From NCBI GenBank assembly GCA_021778975.1, contig JAJYBO010000005.1, forward strand, positions 1 to 25,506: a DNA stretch of 25,506 nt, read 5' to 3'. Of this stretch, positions 1 through 7,977 are shown one piece after another. The position numbers were made by a program, and so were the translations under genes. The stretch comes from Deltaproteobacteria bacterium (lineage in GTDB: Bacteria; Desulfobacterota; Desulfobacteria; Desulfobacterales; Desulfatirhabdiaceae). Every line of letters begins with the position of its first letter. Positions within the stretch are counted from its first letter, which is position 1. Under the pieces are notes generated by a model. It was given only the letters and a program-made list of their open reading frames with translations, searched no databases and was not told the origin of the DNA.

Positions 1-562
1 CTGACACGGACATGCAGGTTCTGGAATGCACCAGATTCAGGAACAGCATCAGAACGCCAATGGCGATACTCCAGAACAGGTAATAGATTTTGATATCCGA
101 ATCAAAGACAACGCCGGCGATACTCGGATGAGGAATACCGGCAAGACCGGATGGCCCCCCGGTGACGGTGCTGAACTGCACCATAACGATATAAACGATA
201 ACATTGAAGCCGAGCGTTGCCATCACCAGATAATGGCCTTCCAGCTTGAGGGTGGGGATACCGATGGCGGCAGCGACACCGGCGGTTGCAAGCAGGGCGA
301 TCAGCATTGCCGGCCAGACCGGTACATGAAAGGTTGTGGTCAGAATGGCGGAGAGATAGGCGCCGATACCGAAAAACGCCGCGTGGCCCAGGGACGTCTG
401 ACCGGCGTATCCCATCAGAAGGTTCAGCCCGGTGGCGATCAGCATGTTCAGGCCGGCGATGTTCATGGTCATGAGCAGATAATTGTTGGGCAGTGCCGGT
501 GGCAGCAGGCATATCAAGAGGGAAAACAGCGTCAGTCGAAGTCTTTCTGAGGAGCGGAACAC
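1..562 (-). CDS. livM: Branched-chain amino acid ABC transporter permease LivM (partial, C-terminus beyond window)
   Basis: This is one of two inner-membrane permeases of a LIV-type (HAAT family) amino-acid importer and pairs with LivH. The visible 187 residues are strongly hydrophobic. They carry the family signature GYAGQTSLGHAAFFGIGAY at about residues 51-69, and a PPALPNNYLL stretch at the end of the first membrane segment, both typical of LivM. The frame runs to the left edge without a stop, so the C-terminal part is missing. The start is taken as GTG at 562, because an in-frame stop lies only one codon upstream. It begins 3 bases after the livH stop, which suggests translational coupling. 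The ATP-binding subunits (LivG, LivF) would be expected further left, outside the window. The substrate could be aromatic or branched-chain amino acids or another small organic compound; the neighbouring iorAB favours amino acids. Confidence 0.9.
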   Translation of the reverse strand, partial: MFRSSERLRLTLFSLLICLLPPALPNNYLLMTMNIAGLNMLIATGLNLLMGYAGQTSLGHAAFFGIGAYLSAILTTTFHVPVWPAMLIALLATAGVAAAIGIPTLKLEGHYLVMATLGFNVIVYIVMVQFSTVTGGPSGLAGIPHPSIAGVVFDSDIKIYYLFWSIAIGVLMLFLNLVHSRTCMSVS

Positions 563-565
563 GTG

Positions 566-1450
566 TCACACCCGTTTGATCAGACCGTCGCCCAATAGAC
601 CGGAAGGTCTGACAAAAAGGACGATCAGAAGGAGCATAAATGCCATAACATCTTTATATTCCGACGAAATAAAACCGGCCCCCAGCGATTCCATAACACC
701 CAGCAGGATTCCTCCCGCCACAGCGCCGGTCATGGAGCCGTAACCGCCAAGAATGGCGGCGGAAAACCCTTTCAACCCCAGCATCACCCCCGCGTCATAG
801 GAAATGGTGGTGATTGGGGTCAGGAGAATGCCGGCGACAGACCCCAGCGCCGCGCTCAGACAGAATGAAAGCGCCAGCATCCGCTGAACCGGAATACCCG
901 CCAGCATGGCGTACCGGCGGTTGGCGGACACGGCTCGCATGGCTTTTCCGGTGCGGGTTCTCCTAAAAAAGATATTGAGTATCCCCACCGCAGCCAGGGT
1001 AATGCCGAATATCCACAGGCTTTGGGGCATGACAACGGCCTTCCAAATCAACAACGGTGATTCACCCGAAATAGCGGGAAGCGTCATGGAACTTTTTCCC
1101 CAGGCGATCATGGCCAGCCCTTTTATGACAATGGAAGCGGCGACGGTAATCATGACCAGATTGAGAATCTCTTTGGATTTGGCCTGCGCCAGAGGGCCTT
1201 TTTCCAGGATCAGCCCGACAAGGGCCACGCAGATGATTGTGAGACAAAAGGCGGGGATCATGGGGATTTTCAGAACCGTGAAAAATGTGATCATGAACAT
1301 GCCGCCCAGCATCACAAATTCTCCCTGAGCGAAATTGACGATGCCGGTGGCGTTGTGAATGATGGAAAACCCTATGGCGATCAGTGCATAAGTGCTTCCT
1401 GTGGTTAAGCCGGAGATCAGAAACTGAAATAACTTCAGAAAAATCGGCAT
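566..1450 (-). CDS. livH: Branched-chain amino acid ABC transporter permease LivH
   Basis: This is a 294-residue inner-membrane permease and the partner of LivM in a LIV-type ABC importer. Family hallmarks seen are QGEFVMLGG at residues 42-50, the EAA-like cytoplasmic loop RRTRTGKAMRAVSAN at 163-177, and GLKGFSAAILGGYGS at 225-239. There are about eight hydrophobic segments. Length and N-terminus (a first membrane helix starting within ten residues) match LivH proteins. The ATG at 1450 has no clear Shine-Dalgarno sequence and lies inside the iorB 3' end (16-base overlap), so initiation probably depends on translation of iorB. Its stop is followed after 3 bases by the livM GTG. The position directly behind iorAB suggests import of amino acids whose 2-oxoacids are then oxidised by IorAB. 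That link is inference from gene order. Confidence 0.93.
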   Translation of the reverse strand: MPIFLKLFQFLISGLTTGSTYALIAIGFSIIHNATGIVNFAQGEFVMLGGMFMITFFTVLKIPMIPAFCLTIICVALVGLILEKGPLAQAKSKEILNLVMITVAASIVIKGLAMIAWGKSSMTLPAISGESPLLIWKAVVMPQSLWIFGITLAAVGILNIFFRRTRTGKAMRAVSANRRYAMLAGIPVQRMLALSFCLSAALGSVAGILLTPITTISYDAGVMLGLKGFSAAILGGYGSMTGAVAGGILLGVMESLGAGFISSEYKDVMAFMLLLIVLFVRPSGLLGDGLIKRV

Positions 1451-2010
1451 GAGGAAAAACCGGCGTTGAGGGCGATCAGAAATTTTTCGAGCGTTTGCGG
1501 CGCGTCTGGATACTGTTGGTGCAGCACCGCCTGAATGTTGGGGTAATTGCAGAACAGCAGCGGAACGCCTTCTGATGTGCGCGACAGGGCGGCTCCCAGC
1601 AAGATAAGATTGACGGACTTGAGATTACCAATAGCCCTGGCGTCGGTGTCGGCATCCACCGATATGACAGAAAAATCGGTGTATCCGGAAATTGCCGCGG
1701 GGCTGTTGACGACGGCCCATCCGCCGGGTTTTACAAAGCGGCTGTATTGCGCGATATTTTCGGGTTTAAGCGCCAGAAGGCCGTCCGCGGCCTGTGGGCG
1801 GATCAGGGGGCTGGAAAAGTCGCCCACCTTGAGATGCGACACGACAGTGCCGCCCCTTTGGGCCATGCCGTGTGTTTCGGAAGTCAGTACCCGGCATTCC
1901 TTCATCATAGCGGCTTCTGCCAGAAGGCGGGTAATGAGCAGGACGCCCTGTCCGCCGACGCCGCTGACAATGATTTGCTGGTGTATGGGGGGTGTTACCG
2001 ATAATTCCAT
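1435..2010 (-). CDS. iorB: Indolepyruvate ferredoxin oxidoreductase, beta subunit (IorB)
   Basis: This is the gamma-domain-type subunit of indolepyruvate:ferredoxin oxidoreductase. With IorA it oxidises aryl 2-oxoacids to aryl-CoA and CO2, passing electrons to ferredoxin in the cytoplasm. The 191-residue protein shows the SGVGGQGVLL motif near residues 16-25 and ETHGMAQRGG at 45-54, both characteristic of the 2-oxoacid oxidoreductase gamma domain. The frame extends upstream to 2082, but that part would overlap the iorA cysteine-cluster end. The ATG at 2010 has an AGGCG element a few bases upstream and gives the usual N-terminus, so I prefer it. It starts 14 bases after the iorA stop and overlaps livH by 16 bases, indicating one transcript. 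Confidence 0.93.
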   Translation of the reverse strand: MELSVTPPIHQQIIVSGVGGQGVLLITRLLAEAAMMKECRVLTSETHGMAQRGGTVVSHLKVGDFSSPLIRPQAADGLLALKPENIAQYSRFVKPGGWAVVNSPAAISGYTDFSVISVDADTDARAIGNLKSVNLILLGAALSRTSEGVPLLFCNYPNIQAVLHQQYPDAPQTLEKFLIALNAGFSSCRFF

Positions 2011-2024
2011 GATGTTTCGCCTGG

Positions 2025-3839
2025 TTATATTGTTATCGCTTTTTTTGGGCAGACATGAATGCAGACGCCGCAACCGCTGCATCCTGCCGGATCAATGCGG
2101 ACCGGAGCATCATCGCTGTCCGTCACCAGCGCCGGGCATTCGAAATGCTGAATACAGTAATGGCATCCATCGCAATTTTCCGTGACATGCACCCGGATGA
2201 CAGGAGGACGGGTTTCCGGCGGCTGGGTGCGGTCGAGCAGGCAGGGGCGGCGAGAGATCACCACGGCCGGCCCGGTTTCCCGGCTGAATTTTATCGCTGT
2301 CTTGACAAGAGAGATAAACGCCGGCACATCGTAAGGGTCTCCGGTCTGACAGAATTTGACCCCGCAGCCCCGCACCAGCGCTTCGATATCCACGGAAATG
2401 GTCGGCTCTCCGGCAATGCCCCTGCCGCTGGAAGGGGTGGGCTGATTTCCGGTCATGGCGGTGGTGCGGTTGTCGAGAATGACCAGCACAAAGCGGACAT
2501 TTTGCACCACCGCGTCAATCAGCGCCGGAATACCGGCGTGAAAAAACGTGGAATCTCCCAGTGTGGCGATGATATCCGGACGTTTGGGTTCGTTTTTGAG
2601 CGCCTGATAGAAGCCCTCTGCCTGACTGATGGCCGCCCCCATGCAGATAAACGTATCAACCGCGCCCAGATTCATGCCCAGGGTGTAGCAGCCGATGTCG
2701 CTGGTGTATATGCCTTTGGGCGCGGCTTTTTTGATGGCGAAAAAGCTGGCGCGATGCGGACATCCGGCGCACAGGGTAGGGCGTCTTCCCGGTTTTGCCG
2801 GCGGAAGCGATATGGATGGGGCGGACAAAACCCCTGCAAATCCGGCCACGATTTTCTCGATGGCTTCTGGAAGCAGCTCTCCCACTGCGGGTACATACCC
2901 ATCTATTTTTCCCCGGACGCTGCGGCGGTTTCCGATCTGCATTTCGATCACCGGCGTGGTTTCCTCGATGACCAGGATTTCGGAACCATTCTTTTCAAGG
3001 CATTCGATAAACGATGTATGCAGGGGATAGGGTTGCAAAACCTGATACAGCGATATTTTATCCCACAAATGGAGGTCTTTGAGAATTTCTCGAACATGCG
3101 CCGCGGCCACACCGGAAACCACGATGGCCTTGTCGCCGATGACCTCCGGGTTGCAATGAATCGGAGCGGTGGCCGCGTGTTGGGATATGTCCTGTAGTTT
3201 TTTCTCCAGCGCATGATGCAGTTGAAGCCGGAAATTAGGGGTGGCGGCCCATCGGGGCGGATTTTTCTGAAACGCCGGGGTTCTGTCCAGGGATATGATG
3301 GGGCCGTGCGCCACATCCTGGCGTGCATGACAGACCCGCGTGGCGGGGCGCAGCATGACCGGAATCTGAAACGCTTCGGACAGGGCATATCCCCATGCGA
3401 TCATGTCTTTGGCCTGCTCCGGAGAATCCGGATCCAGAACCGGAATTTTGGCCATCATGGCCATCATGCGGCTGTCCTGCTCCGTTTGGGATGAATGGGG
3501 GCCGGGGTCATCTGCACTGATTATCAGAAAACCGCCGATATTTCCCATGTAGGCGGCGCTCATCAGCGGATCCGACGCCACATTGAGGCCCACCTGTTTC
3601 ATGCTGACAACGGCGCGAAGCCCGGTCAGGCTGGCGGTGTAAGCGATTTCGAAAGCCACCTTTTCGTTGACAGCCCACTGGGCGTGAAGTTGGAGATGTT
3701 CATCCCGCGCCCATTTGACCACCTCTGGCAGAATTTCGGAAGCCGGAGTTCCCGGATAGGAAGTTGCCAGCGAACATCCGTTTTCGATCAGCCCTCTGGC
3801 GATTGCCTGGTTACCCAGCATTAAATGACGGTTTTCCAT
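2025..3839 (-). CDS. iorA: Indolepyruvate ferredoxin oxidoreductase, alpha subunit (IorA)
   Basis: This is the catalytic alpha subunit (604 residues) of indolepyruvate:ferredoxin oxidoreductase, a thiamine-diphosphate enzyme for degradation of aromatic amino acids. In order: an N-terminal 2-oxoacid oxidoreductase domain with SYPGTPASEI near residue 27; the CAGCPHR motif near 357; the TPP-binding stretch opening with GDSTFFH near 428 and closing with LDNRTTAMTGNQ; then a C-terminal ferredoxin domain. The first cluster ligands are Cys 556, 559, 562, 568 (wider spacing, usual in IorA) and the second Cys 587, 590, 593, 597. A GTG at 3860 is in frame. The ATG at 3839 is chosen because GAGGTG lies 9 bases upstream and this avoids overlap with the preceding gene. 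It is co-transcribed with iorB and probably livHM. Confidence 0.95.
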   Translation of the reverse strand: MENRHLMLGNQAIARGLIENGCSLATSYPGTPASEILPEVVKWARDEHLQLHAQWAVNEKVAFEIAYTASLTGLRAVVSMKQVGLNVASDPLMSAAYMGNIGGFLIISADDPGPHSSQTEQDSRMMAMMAKIPVLDPDSPEQAKDMIAWGYALSEAFQIPVMLRPATRVCHARQDVAHGPIISLDRTPAFQKNPPRWAATPNFRLQLHHALEKKLQDISQHAATAPIHCNPEVIGDKAIVVSGVAAAHVREILKDLHLWDKISLYQVLQPYPLHTSFIECLEKNGSEILVIEETTPVIEMQIGNRRSVRGKIDGYVPAVGELLPEAIEKIVAGFAGVLSAPSISLPPAKPGRRPTLCAGCPHRASFFAIKKAAPKGIYTSDIGCYTLGMNLGAVDTFICMGAAISQAEGFYQALKNEPKRPDIIATLGDSTFFHAGIPALIDAVVQNVRFVLVILDNRTTAMTGNQPTPSSGRGIAGEPTISVDIEALVRGCGVKFCQTGDPYDVPAFISLVKTAIKFSRETGPAVVISRRPCLLDRTQPPETRPPVIRVHVTENCDGCHYCIQHFECPALVTDSDDAPVRIDPAGCSGCGVCIHVCPKKAITI

Positions 3840-3852
3840 TGTATCTGCCACC

Positions 3853-4074
3853 TCATTCACTGTTCACGGAATCGCCCGGTTTGATTTTTCTCGGGAAGCC
3901 AAACATCAAATAGAAGATAAAGCCGATAAACGGTATGCCGGCAATGACCACCCATATGACTTTTTCCCGCAGGCTTCCAAACTCTTTTTGAGCCGCATGA
4001 ATGACAGCCCAGAGCGTCATCAGCAGAAACGGTACGCTAAGCCCCAGTACGATTTTAATTGTGTGAAGGTCCAT
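3853..4074 (-). CDS. Small membrane protein, PLDc_N (phospholipase D nuclease N-terminal) type
   Basis: This is a 73-residue protein with two hydrophobic segments (about residues 6-26 and 39-59) separated by a charged loop containing KEFGSLREKVIWVVI. It ends in a positively charged tail after YLMFGFPRK. The pattern (W in the loop, IPFIGFIFYLMFG second helix) resembles stand-alone PLDc_N domain proteins, small membrane proteins of unknown role. The ATG at 4074 has GAAAGG 5 bases upstream. The gene overlaps the mltB-like gene by 20 bases and ends 13 bases before iorA, so it sits inside the operon as a coupled cistron. The family call comes from pattern resemblance only; no function can be assigned. 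Confidence 0.75.
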   Translation of the reverse strand: MDLHTIKIVLGLSVPFLLMTLWAVIHAAQKEFGSLREKVIWVVIAGIPFIGFIFYLMFGFPRKIKPGDSVNSE

Positions 4075-4969
4075 TCTGGCCTTTCAGAATATCCATGATT
4101 TTCAGCACGGTATTCACGTAATACTGGCTGTGATTGTAATGATAAACGACATCGTAGGCCTGTTCATGAGATATTCCCGGTTTCCAGCCGAAATGCTTCA
4201 GATAGTTGGCGATGCTCATGATGGCGTCGCTTGGGTCGAACAGATCAATTCTACCGTCATGATTGCCATCCTTCGCATACATCAGGATGTTGCTGGGCAT
4301 GAACTGGGAAATGCCAAGAGCGCCGGCAAATGAACCATAGATGGATGTTGGGTCCAGATTCTCTCTGGCGGTGTAGGTTAAAAACGCCTTGAGTTCCTGA
4401 AATGCCCATGCGGATTTGGACTCGGCGCGTTCCTCGAAAGCCGCTTTTTCGGGCCGGCGCTCCGGTCGAATCGTGTCCCACACCACTTTTCGGAGTTCCG
4501 GATCTTTTAATGCCGCCAGCGATGACAGCGTGTTCAGGATCGAAGTGTTGCCCAGATAAGTTCCCAGGCGGGTTTCGACCAGCATAATGGCGGTAATGAC
4601 TTCTTTGCATACGCCCAGGGACTGCTCCGCGGCGTTCATATCTGCAATATGCTTCTGCATGTAATCCCGCGCATTCTGAATGGATTCTGGAGACAGAAAC
4701 TGGTCATAGTTGACCCTGGCTTCGCTGTGGATAAAAAACAGCGATACGGTGCGGGGTTCAAAATGTACGGATGATTTCTGAAACAGGGATTGTATTTTAT
4801 TGGCGTTAAAGCCGCTTTCGGTCAATCTGTCCTGAAGCGATCTGAATGTTTCCGTGCTGTCTTCCGCTCTTGCGGAAGTTGCCTGAAGCCCCCAGAGGCC
4901 TGTTGCCAGCAATATCACATATCCATAGCAAAAAAATGTGTAAAAAAAACGATGACGGATTGTCGGCAT
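4055..4969 (-). CDS. mltB: Lytic murein transglycosylase, MltB family (GH103-type)
   Basis: This is a periplasmic peptidoglycan lyase that cleaves the MurNAc-GlcNAc bond to form 1,6-anhydro-muropeptides. The 304-residue product has a hydrophobic signal (residues 9-30) with a likely signal-peptidase I site after ATSARA (about residue 35). No lipobox cysteine is seen, unlike E. coli MltB, so it is probably soluble. The catalytic glutamate is in VETRLG (Glu132). GALGISQFMPS at 216-226 is the family substrate-groove motif, and DGNHDGRIDLFDP at 234-246 matches the EF-hand-like calcium loop of Slt35/MltB. The ATG at 4969 has an AGGA element 7 bases upstream. It is the first gene of the leftward run and probably carries the operon promoter in 4970-5252. 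Its pairing with amino-acid metabolism genes is unusual. Confidence 0.92.
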   Translation of the reverse strand: MPTIRHRFFYTFFCYGYVILLATGLWGLQATSARAEDSTETFRSLQDRLTESGFNANKIQSLFQKSSVHFEPRTVSLFFIHSEARVNYDQFLSPESIQNARDYMQKHIADMNAAEQSLGVCKEVITAIMLVETRLGTYLGNTSILNTLSSLAALKDPELRKVVWDTIRPERRPEKAAFEERAESKSAWAFQELKAFLTYTARENLDPTSIYGSFAGALGISQFMPSNILMYAKDGNHDGRIDLFDPSDAIMSIANYLKHFGWKPGISHEQAYDVVYHYNHSQYYVNTVLKIMDILKGQNGPSHN

Positions 4970-5252
4970 GACGATTCCTCGATGATGGTTCTGTATATAT
5001 ACGCCGGCTCTATATCATAATTGTGAAATAATAATCCAGAACGATTTATTCATGTTTGGGATTGTGACCGGGTGCTCTTGCCCGTTTGTTCGGGGACATT
5101 GCTTTATGGAGAGAAAATATGGTAAATTGCCGTAACTCATATAAAATTTCCTGAGATCGCGGGGTAGCCTTTCGGCATGGAAGGCAGCGCCGGCGATTTC
5201 AATTATGATTCTCTCGTAAAAAGTCAAACTTCGGATTATTTTAATAAAGATT
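4970..5252. other. Divergent intergenic region between mltB-like gene and uup
   Basis: These 283 bases separate divergent genes and must carry the promoters of both the leftward mltB-iorAB-livHM run and the rightward uup-SDR pair. The part near mltB is AT-rich and reads TATGATATAG on the minus strand, a plausible -10 region without a convincing -35. A small stem GCCTT/AAGGC lies in the presumed uup leader near 5168-5186. A minus-strand open frame covering most of the region lacks any family resemblance and was not called. Confidence 0.5.
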
Positions 5253-7061
5253 ATGGCACTGATAACATTCAAGGATGTAAGTATCGCTTTTGGGGGAAAC
5301 GCCCTGCTCGACGGGGTGAATTTTCAGATCGAACGGGGGGAACGGGTATCGCTTGTCGGCAGAAACGGAACCGGTAAGACCACGTTGATGCGCCTGATTT
5401 ATGGTGATCTCCAGCCGGACAGCGGAGACATTATCCGTTCACAGGGGCTGCGTGTGGTCATGCTGCCTCAGGATGTGCCGCAGGGGTTGTCCGGAACCGT
5501 CACAGACATTGTCGCCCGCGGGTCGAATGATTCGAATGCGGCGGTACTGGATGACGGTGGAACACGGCGGCAACGGGCGGACGAAATGCTGTCCCGTATG
5601 GAACTGGATCCCCATGCCCGCTTCGAAGCGCTCTCCGCAGGTCTGAAACGCCGTGTGTTGTTGGCGGGATGTCTGGCGCAGGATCCGGACATTCTGCTGT
5701 TAGATGAACCAACCAACCATCTGGACATGAACGCCATTGTCTGGATGGAAACCTTTCTGCTCAAACAGGGCGCCGCACTCTTGTTTGTCACACATGACCG
5801 GATGTTTTTGCAAAAATTGGCCACGCGGATTTTCGAGCTGGACAGAGGATTTCTGGCGGATGATTCATGCGATTACGAAAGTTTTCTCAGGCGGCGGCAG
5901 GCCGATCTCGAAGCGGAAACCGGAAAGCGGCGTCAGTTCGACAGAAAACTGGCGGAGGAAGAAGCCTGGATCCGCCAGGGTGTCAAAGCGCGGCGCACTC
6001 GCAACGAGGGCCGGGTGCGCGCGCTCGAACAGATGCGGGAAGAACGGCGCATGCGTCAAGACCGTCTGGGGTCTGCCCGTCTTCAGGCTCAGGAAGCCGG
6101 AAAATCTGGAAAACTGGTTATAGAGGCCGATCAGGTGACCGGGGGGTATAATCCGGAGAAACCCGTAATTCGGAATTTTTCCACCGTCATTCAGCGGGGG
6201 GATAAGATAGGCGTCATCGGGCCGAATGGCTCTGGAAAAACCACGCTGTTGAGGCTGCTCCTGGGAGACATCCCGCCGTTCGAGGGAGGCATCCGACATG
6301 GCGTCCGCCTTGAAATCGCCTATTTCGATCAGCTCCGCGCACAGTTGGATGAAAACAAAACAGTGGCCGAAAACGTCGGGGATGGCAACGACACCATTAC
6401 ATTCAACGGCAAATCCCGGCATATCATCGGCTATCTGCAAGATTTTCTTTTTTCTCCGGAACGCGCCCGCTCTCCGGTGCGGATTCTGTCCGGCGGCGAA
6501 CGCAACCGGCTTCTGCTGGCCAAACTTTTTACGAAACCATCCAATGTTCTGGTGCTGGATGAACCCACCAACGATCTGGATATGGAAACGCTGGATCTCC
6601 TGGAAGAGGTCCTTTTCGATTACGCCGGAACGCTGCTTCTGGTCAGTCACGACCGCTCGTTTTTGAACCATGTCGTTACCGGAACGCTGGCGCTGGAGGG
6701 CGGTGGGTGCGTCGGTGAATATGTGGGCGGCTATGACGATTGGCTGCGTCAGTGCGTGCGCCCGGGGCCGCCGGCGTCCGAAGGGTCGGTTTCAAAATCC
6801 GGAAAGCAGCGTCCCCGTCGGGAACGAGCGCAAACCCTCACCTTCAATGAACGGCGAGAACTGGAATCCCTGCCTCAAAAAATAGAGGATCTTGAAGCCG
6901 AACAAAAGGAGTGGTATCGCATCATGTCCGATACCGCTTTTTATCAGCGTTCGGGGATTGAAGTCGCGGATGCCAGAGCGCGTCTGGAAGCTCTGGAAAA
7001 TGAGATCGAAACTGCCTGCAATCGCTGGGAATATCTGGAGACCTTGAATGAAAATTCGTGA
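5253..7061 (+). CDS. uup: ABC-F family ATPase, Uup type
   Basis: This is a soluble ABC-F protein (602 residues) with two ABC cassettes and no membrane segments. Members act on ribosomes or, for Uup, are linked to DNA and ribosome-assembly functions. The first cassette has Walker A GRNGTGKTT (36-44), signature LSAGLKRR (127-134, where the usual LSGG is changed) and Walker B LLLDEPTNHLD ending at 158. The interdomain arm, rich in Arg and Glu, spans about 211-275. The second cassette has GPNGSGKTT (323-331), a normal LSGGE at 412-416 and VLDEPTNDLD. A charged C-terminal coiled-coil tail (about 520-600, starting with LTFNERRELESLP) is the Uup-specific DNA-binding extension and separates it from EttA. 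No strong Shine-Dalgarno precedes the ATG. Its 3' end overlaps the SDR gene by 14 bases. Confidence 0.92.
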   Translation: MALITFKDVSIAFGGNALLDGVNFQIERGERVSLVGRNGTGKTTLMRLIYGDLQPDSGDIIRSQGLRVVMLPQDVPQGLSGTVTDIVARGSNDSNAAVLDDGGTRRQRADEMLSRMELDPHARFEALSAGLKRRVLLAGCLAQDPDILLLDEPTNHLDMNAIVWMETFLLKQGAALLFVTHDRMFLQKLATRIFELDRGFLADDSCDYESFLRRRQADLEAETGKRRQFDRKLAEEEAWIRQGVKARRTRNEGRVRALEQMREERRMRQDRLGSARLQAQEAGKSGKLVIEADQVTGGYNPEKPVIRNFSTVIQRGDKIGVIGPNGSGKTTLLRLLLGDIPPFEGGIRHGVRLEIAYFDQLRAQLDENKTVAENVGDGNDTITFNGKSRHIIGYLQDFLFSPERARSPVRILSGGERNRLLLAKLFTKPSNVLVLDEPTNDLDMETLDLLEEVLFDYAGTLLLVSHDRSFLNHVVTGTLALEGGGCVGEYVGGYDDWLRQCVRPGPPASEGSVSKSGKQRPRRERAQTLTFNERRELESLPQKIEDLEAEQKEWYRIMSDTAFYQRSGIEVADARARLEALENEIETACNRWEYLETLNENS

Positions 7062-7863
7062 CAGAGTGGCGCTGGTGTTGGGCGCCATTAAAGGCATTGG
7101 AAAAGGGATTGTGCTGGAACTGGCCCGTCAGGGGGCTAAAGTCGTTCTGAATTATTTCGACTGGGAAGATAGCCTGGAGGCGCTAAAAACCGATATGGCG
7201 CCGTTTGGCGCCAACATCATGATCGTTCAGACCAACCTGCTGGATACTGGCGCCATTCCGGCCCTGATTCAGAAGACCATCGAGCGGTTTGGCCGGCTGG
7301 ATATTTTGATCAACAATATCGAGCGCGGCGGCTGGCCAGTGGTACACGGCCCGTATGTTCCGGATCAGTGGGATTTGGAAATGGCCACCACCCTTCGGGC
7401 CAAGTGGTGGGTATTTCAGGCGGCGCTGCCGCACTTGAAGGCATCCGGAGAGGGGGCTGTCATCAACCTGTCCTCAATCGCCGGCATTGTGGGAAGAAGC
7501 GGGCCTGCCAGTTATGTGTTTAACGATGGATATGCCGCGGCCAACAGAGGCGTATCGCTGTTGACAGAAACCTGGGCGCGAATCGGCGCACCCGAAGTCC
7601 GGGTCAACGAGATCATGCTGGGCATGGTGGAAACCCGTCACGGAAGCAATACGCGGGGCTGGGGCCTGCTGACGGAGGATCAACAACAGGCGATCATCGC
7701 TCATACGCTGCTCGGCCGTATGGGGCGGATAGAGGATGTGGCGGCCGCGGTGCGCTTTCTGATTCAAGACGCCCCGTTTATGACTGGAAGCGTTCTTCGG
7801 ATAGACGGCGGCTATGTTCTGGGGGGCGAAACCGTTGCTCCGATGCCCAAAGGTGTTGTGTAA
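7048..7863 (+). CDS. SDR-family protein (short-chain dehydrogenase/reductase fold) with altered active site
   Basis: This 271-residue Rossmann-fold protein has the glycine-rich nucleotide motif LGAIKGIGKG (11-20; normally TGxxxGxG), NN at 89-90 in place of the NNAG motif (here NNIE), NLSS at 140-143 supplying the serine, and a C-terminal RIDGGYVLGG typical of FabG-like classical SDRs. The usual YxxxK is not visible. Aligning from the downstream LLTETWA gives Tyr162 with Asn166 at the lysine position; aligning from Ser143 gives Tyr156 with Asp160. Either way the catalytic lysine is absent, so it may be a non-catalytic or divergent member. It starts inside the uup end (14-base overlap), implying translational coupling. 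The substrate is unknown. The family call is firm; enzymatic activity is doubtful. Confidence 0.88.
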   Translation: MKIRDRVALVLGAIKGIGKGIVLELARQGAKVVLNYFDWEDSLEALKTDMAPFGANIMIVQTNLLDTGAIPALIQKTIERFGRLDILINNIERGGWPVVHGPYVPDQWDLEMATTLRAKWWVFQAALPHLKASGEGAVINLSSIAGIVGRSGPASYVFNDGYAAANRGVSLLTETWARIGAPEVRVNEIMLGMVETRHGSNTRGWGLLTEDQQQAIIAHTLLGRMGRIEDVAAAVRFLIQDAPFMTGSVLRIDGGYVLGGETVAPMPKGVV

Positions 7864-7870
7864 CCGTTGA

Positions 7871-7971
7871 GGCAACTCACATGAATTATTATACCGTAGG
7901 GGCGAACTTTGTGTTTGCCCTGAATCTCATGTTGCCAGAGCCAGAGGGCGATCGCAAGGATCGCCCCTACT
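7871..7971 (-). repeat. Hairpin-rich ~95-bp repeat, left copy (inverted relative to 8821-8915)
   Basis: Its reverse complement matches 8821-8915 over the whole length, with two substitutions and one 6-base duplication (CTCTGG twice here). Read on the minus strand it holds a perfect stem GGGCGATC/GATCGCCC, then a second stem GGGCAAAC/GTTCGCCC with one mismatch. GGCAAC and GTTGCC bracket the second stem. It begins 7 bases after the SDR stop and ends 6 bases before the 3' end of the YkgJ gene. It is REP- or BIME-like rather than a transposon end; no coding capacity is seen. Confidence 0.9.
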
Positions 7972-7977
7972 GGAAGG

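Noticed and set aside
26..550. Long plus-strand open frame
   Set aside because: It lies antisense to livM, which has clear permease signatures in its frame; the translated product is low-complexity and lacks any family feature.
2055..3197. 380-codon plus-strand open frame
   Set aside because: Antisense to iorA, whose frame shows TPP and ferredoxin motifs; codon bias of the real gene leaves the opposite strand open.
5015..5272. 85-codon minus-strand frame between mltB-like gene and uup
   Set aside because: Overlaps the uup start, has no ribosome-binding site or family resemblance, and lies where promoters are needed.
6524..6545. CTTTTTACGAAACCATC inside uup resembling the dispersed repeat
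   Set aside because: It encodes normal Uup sequence (KLFTKPSN) at the expected place, so the match is chance.
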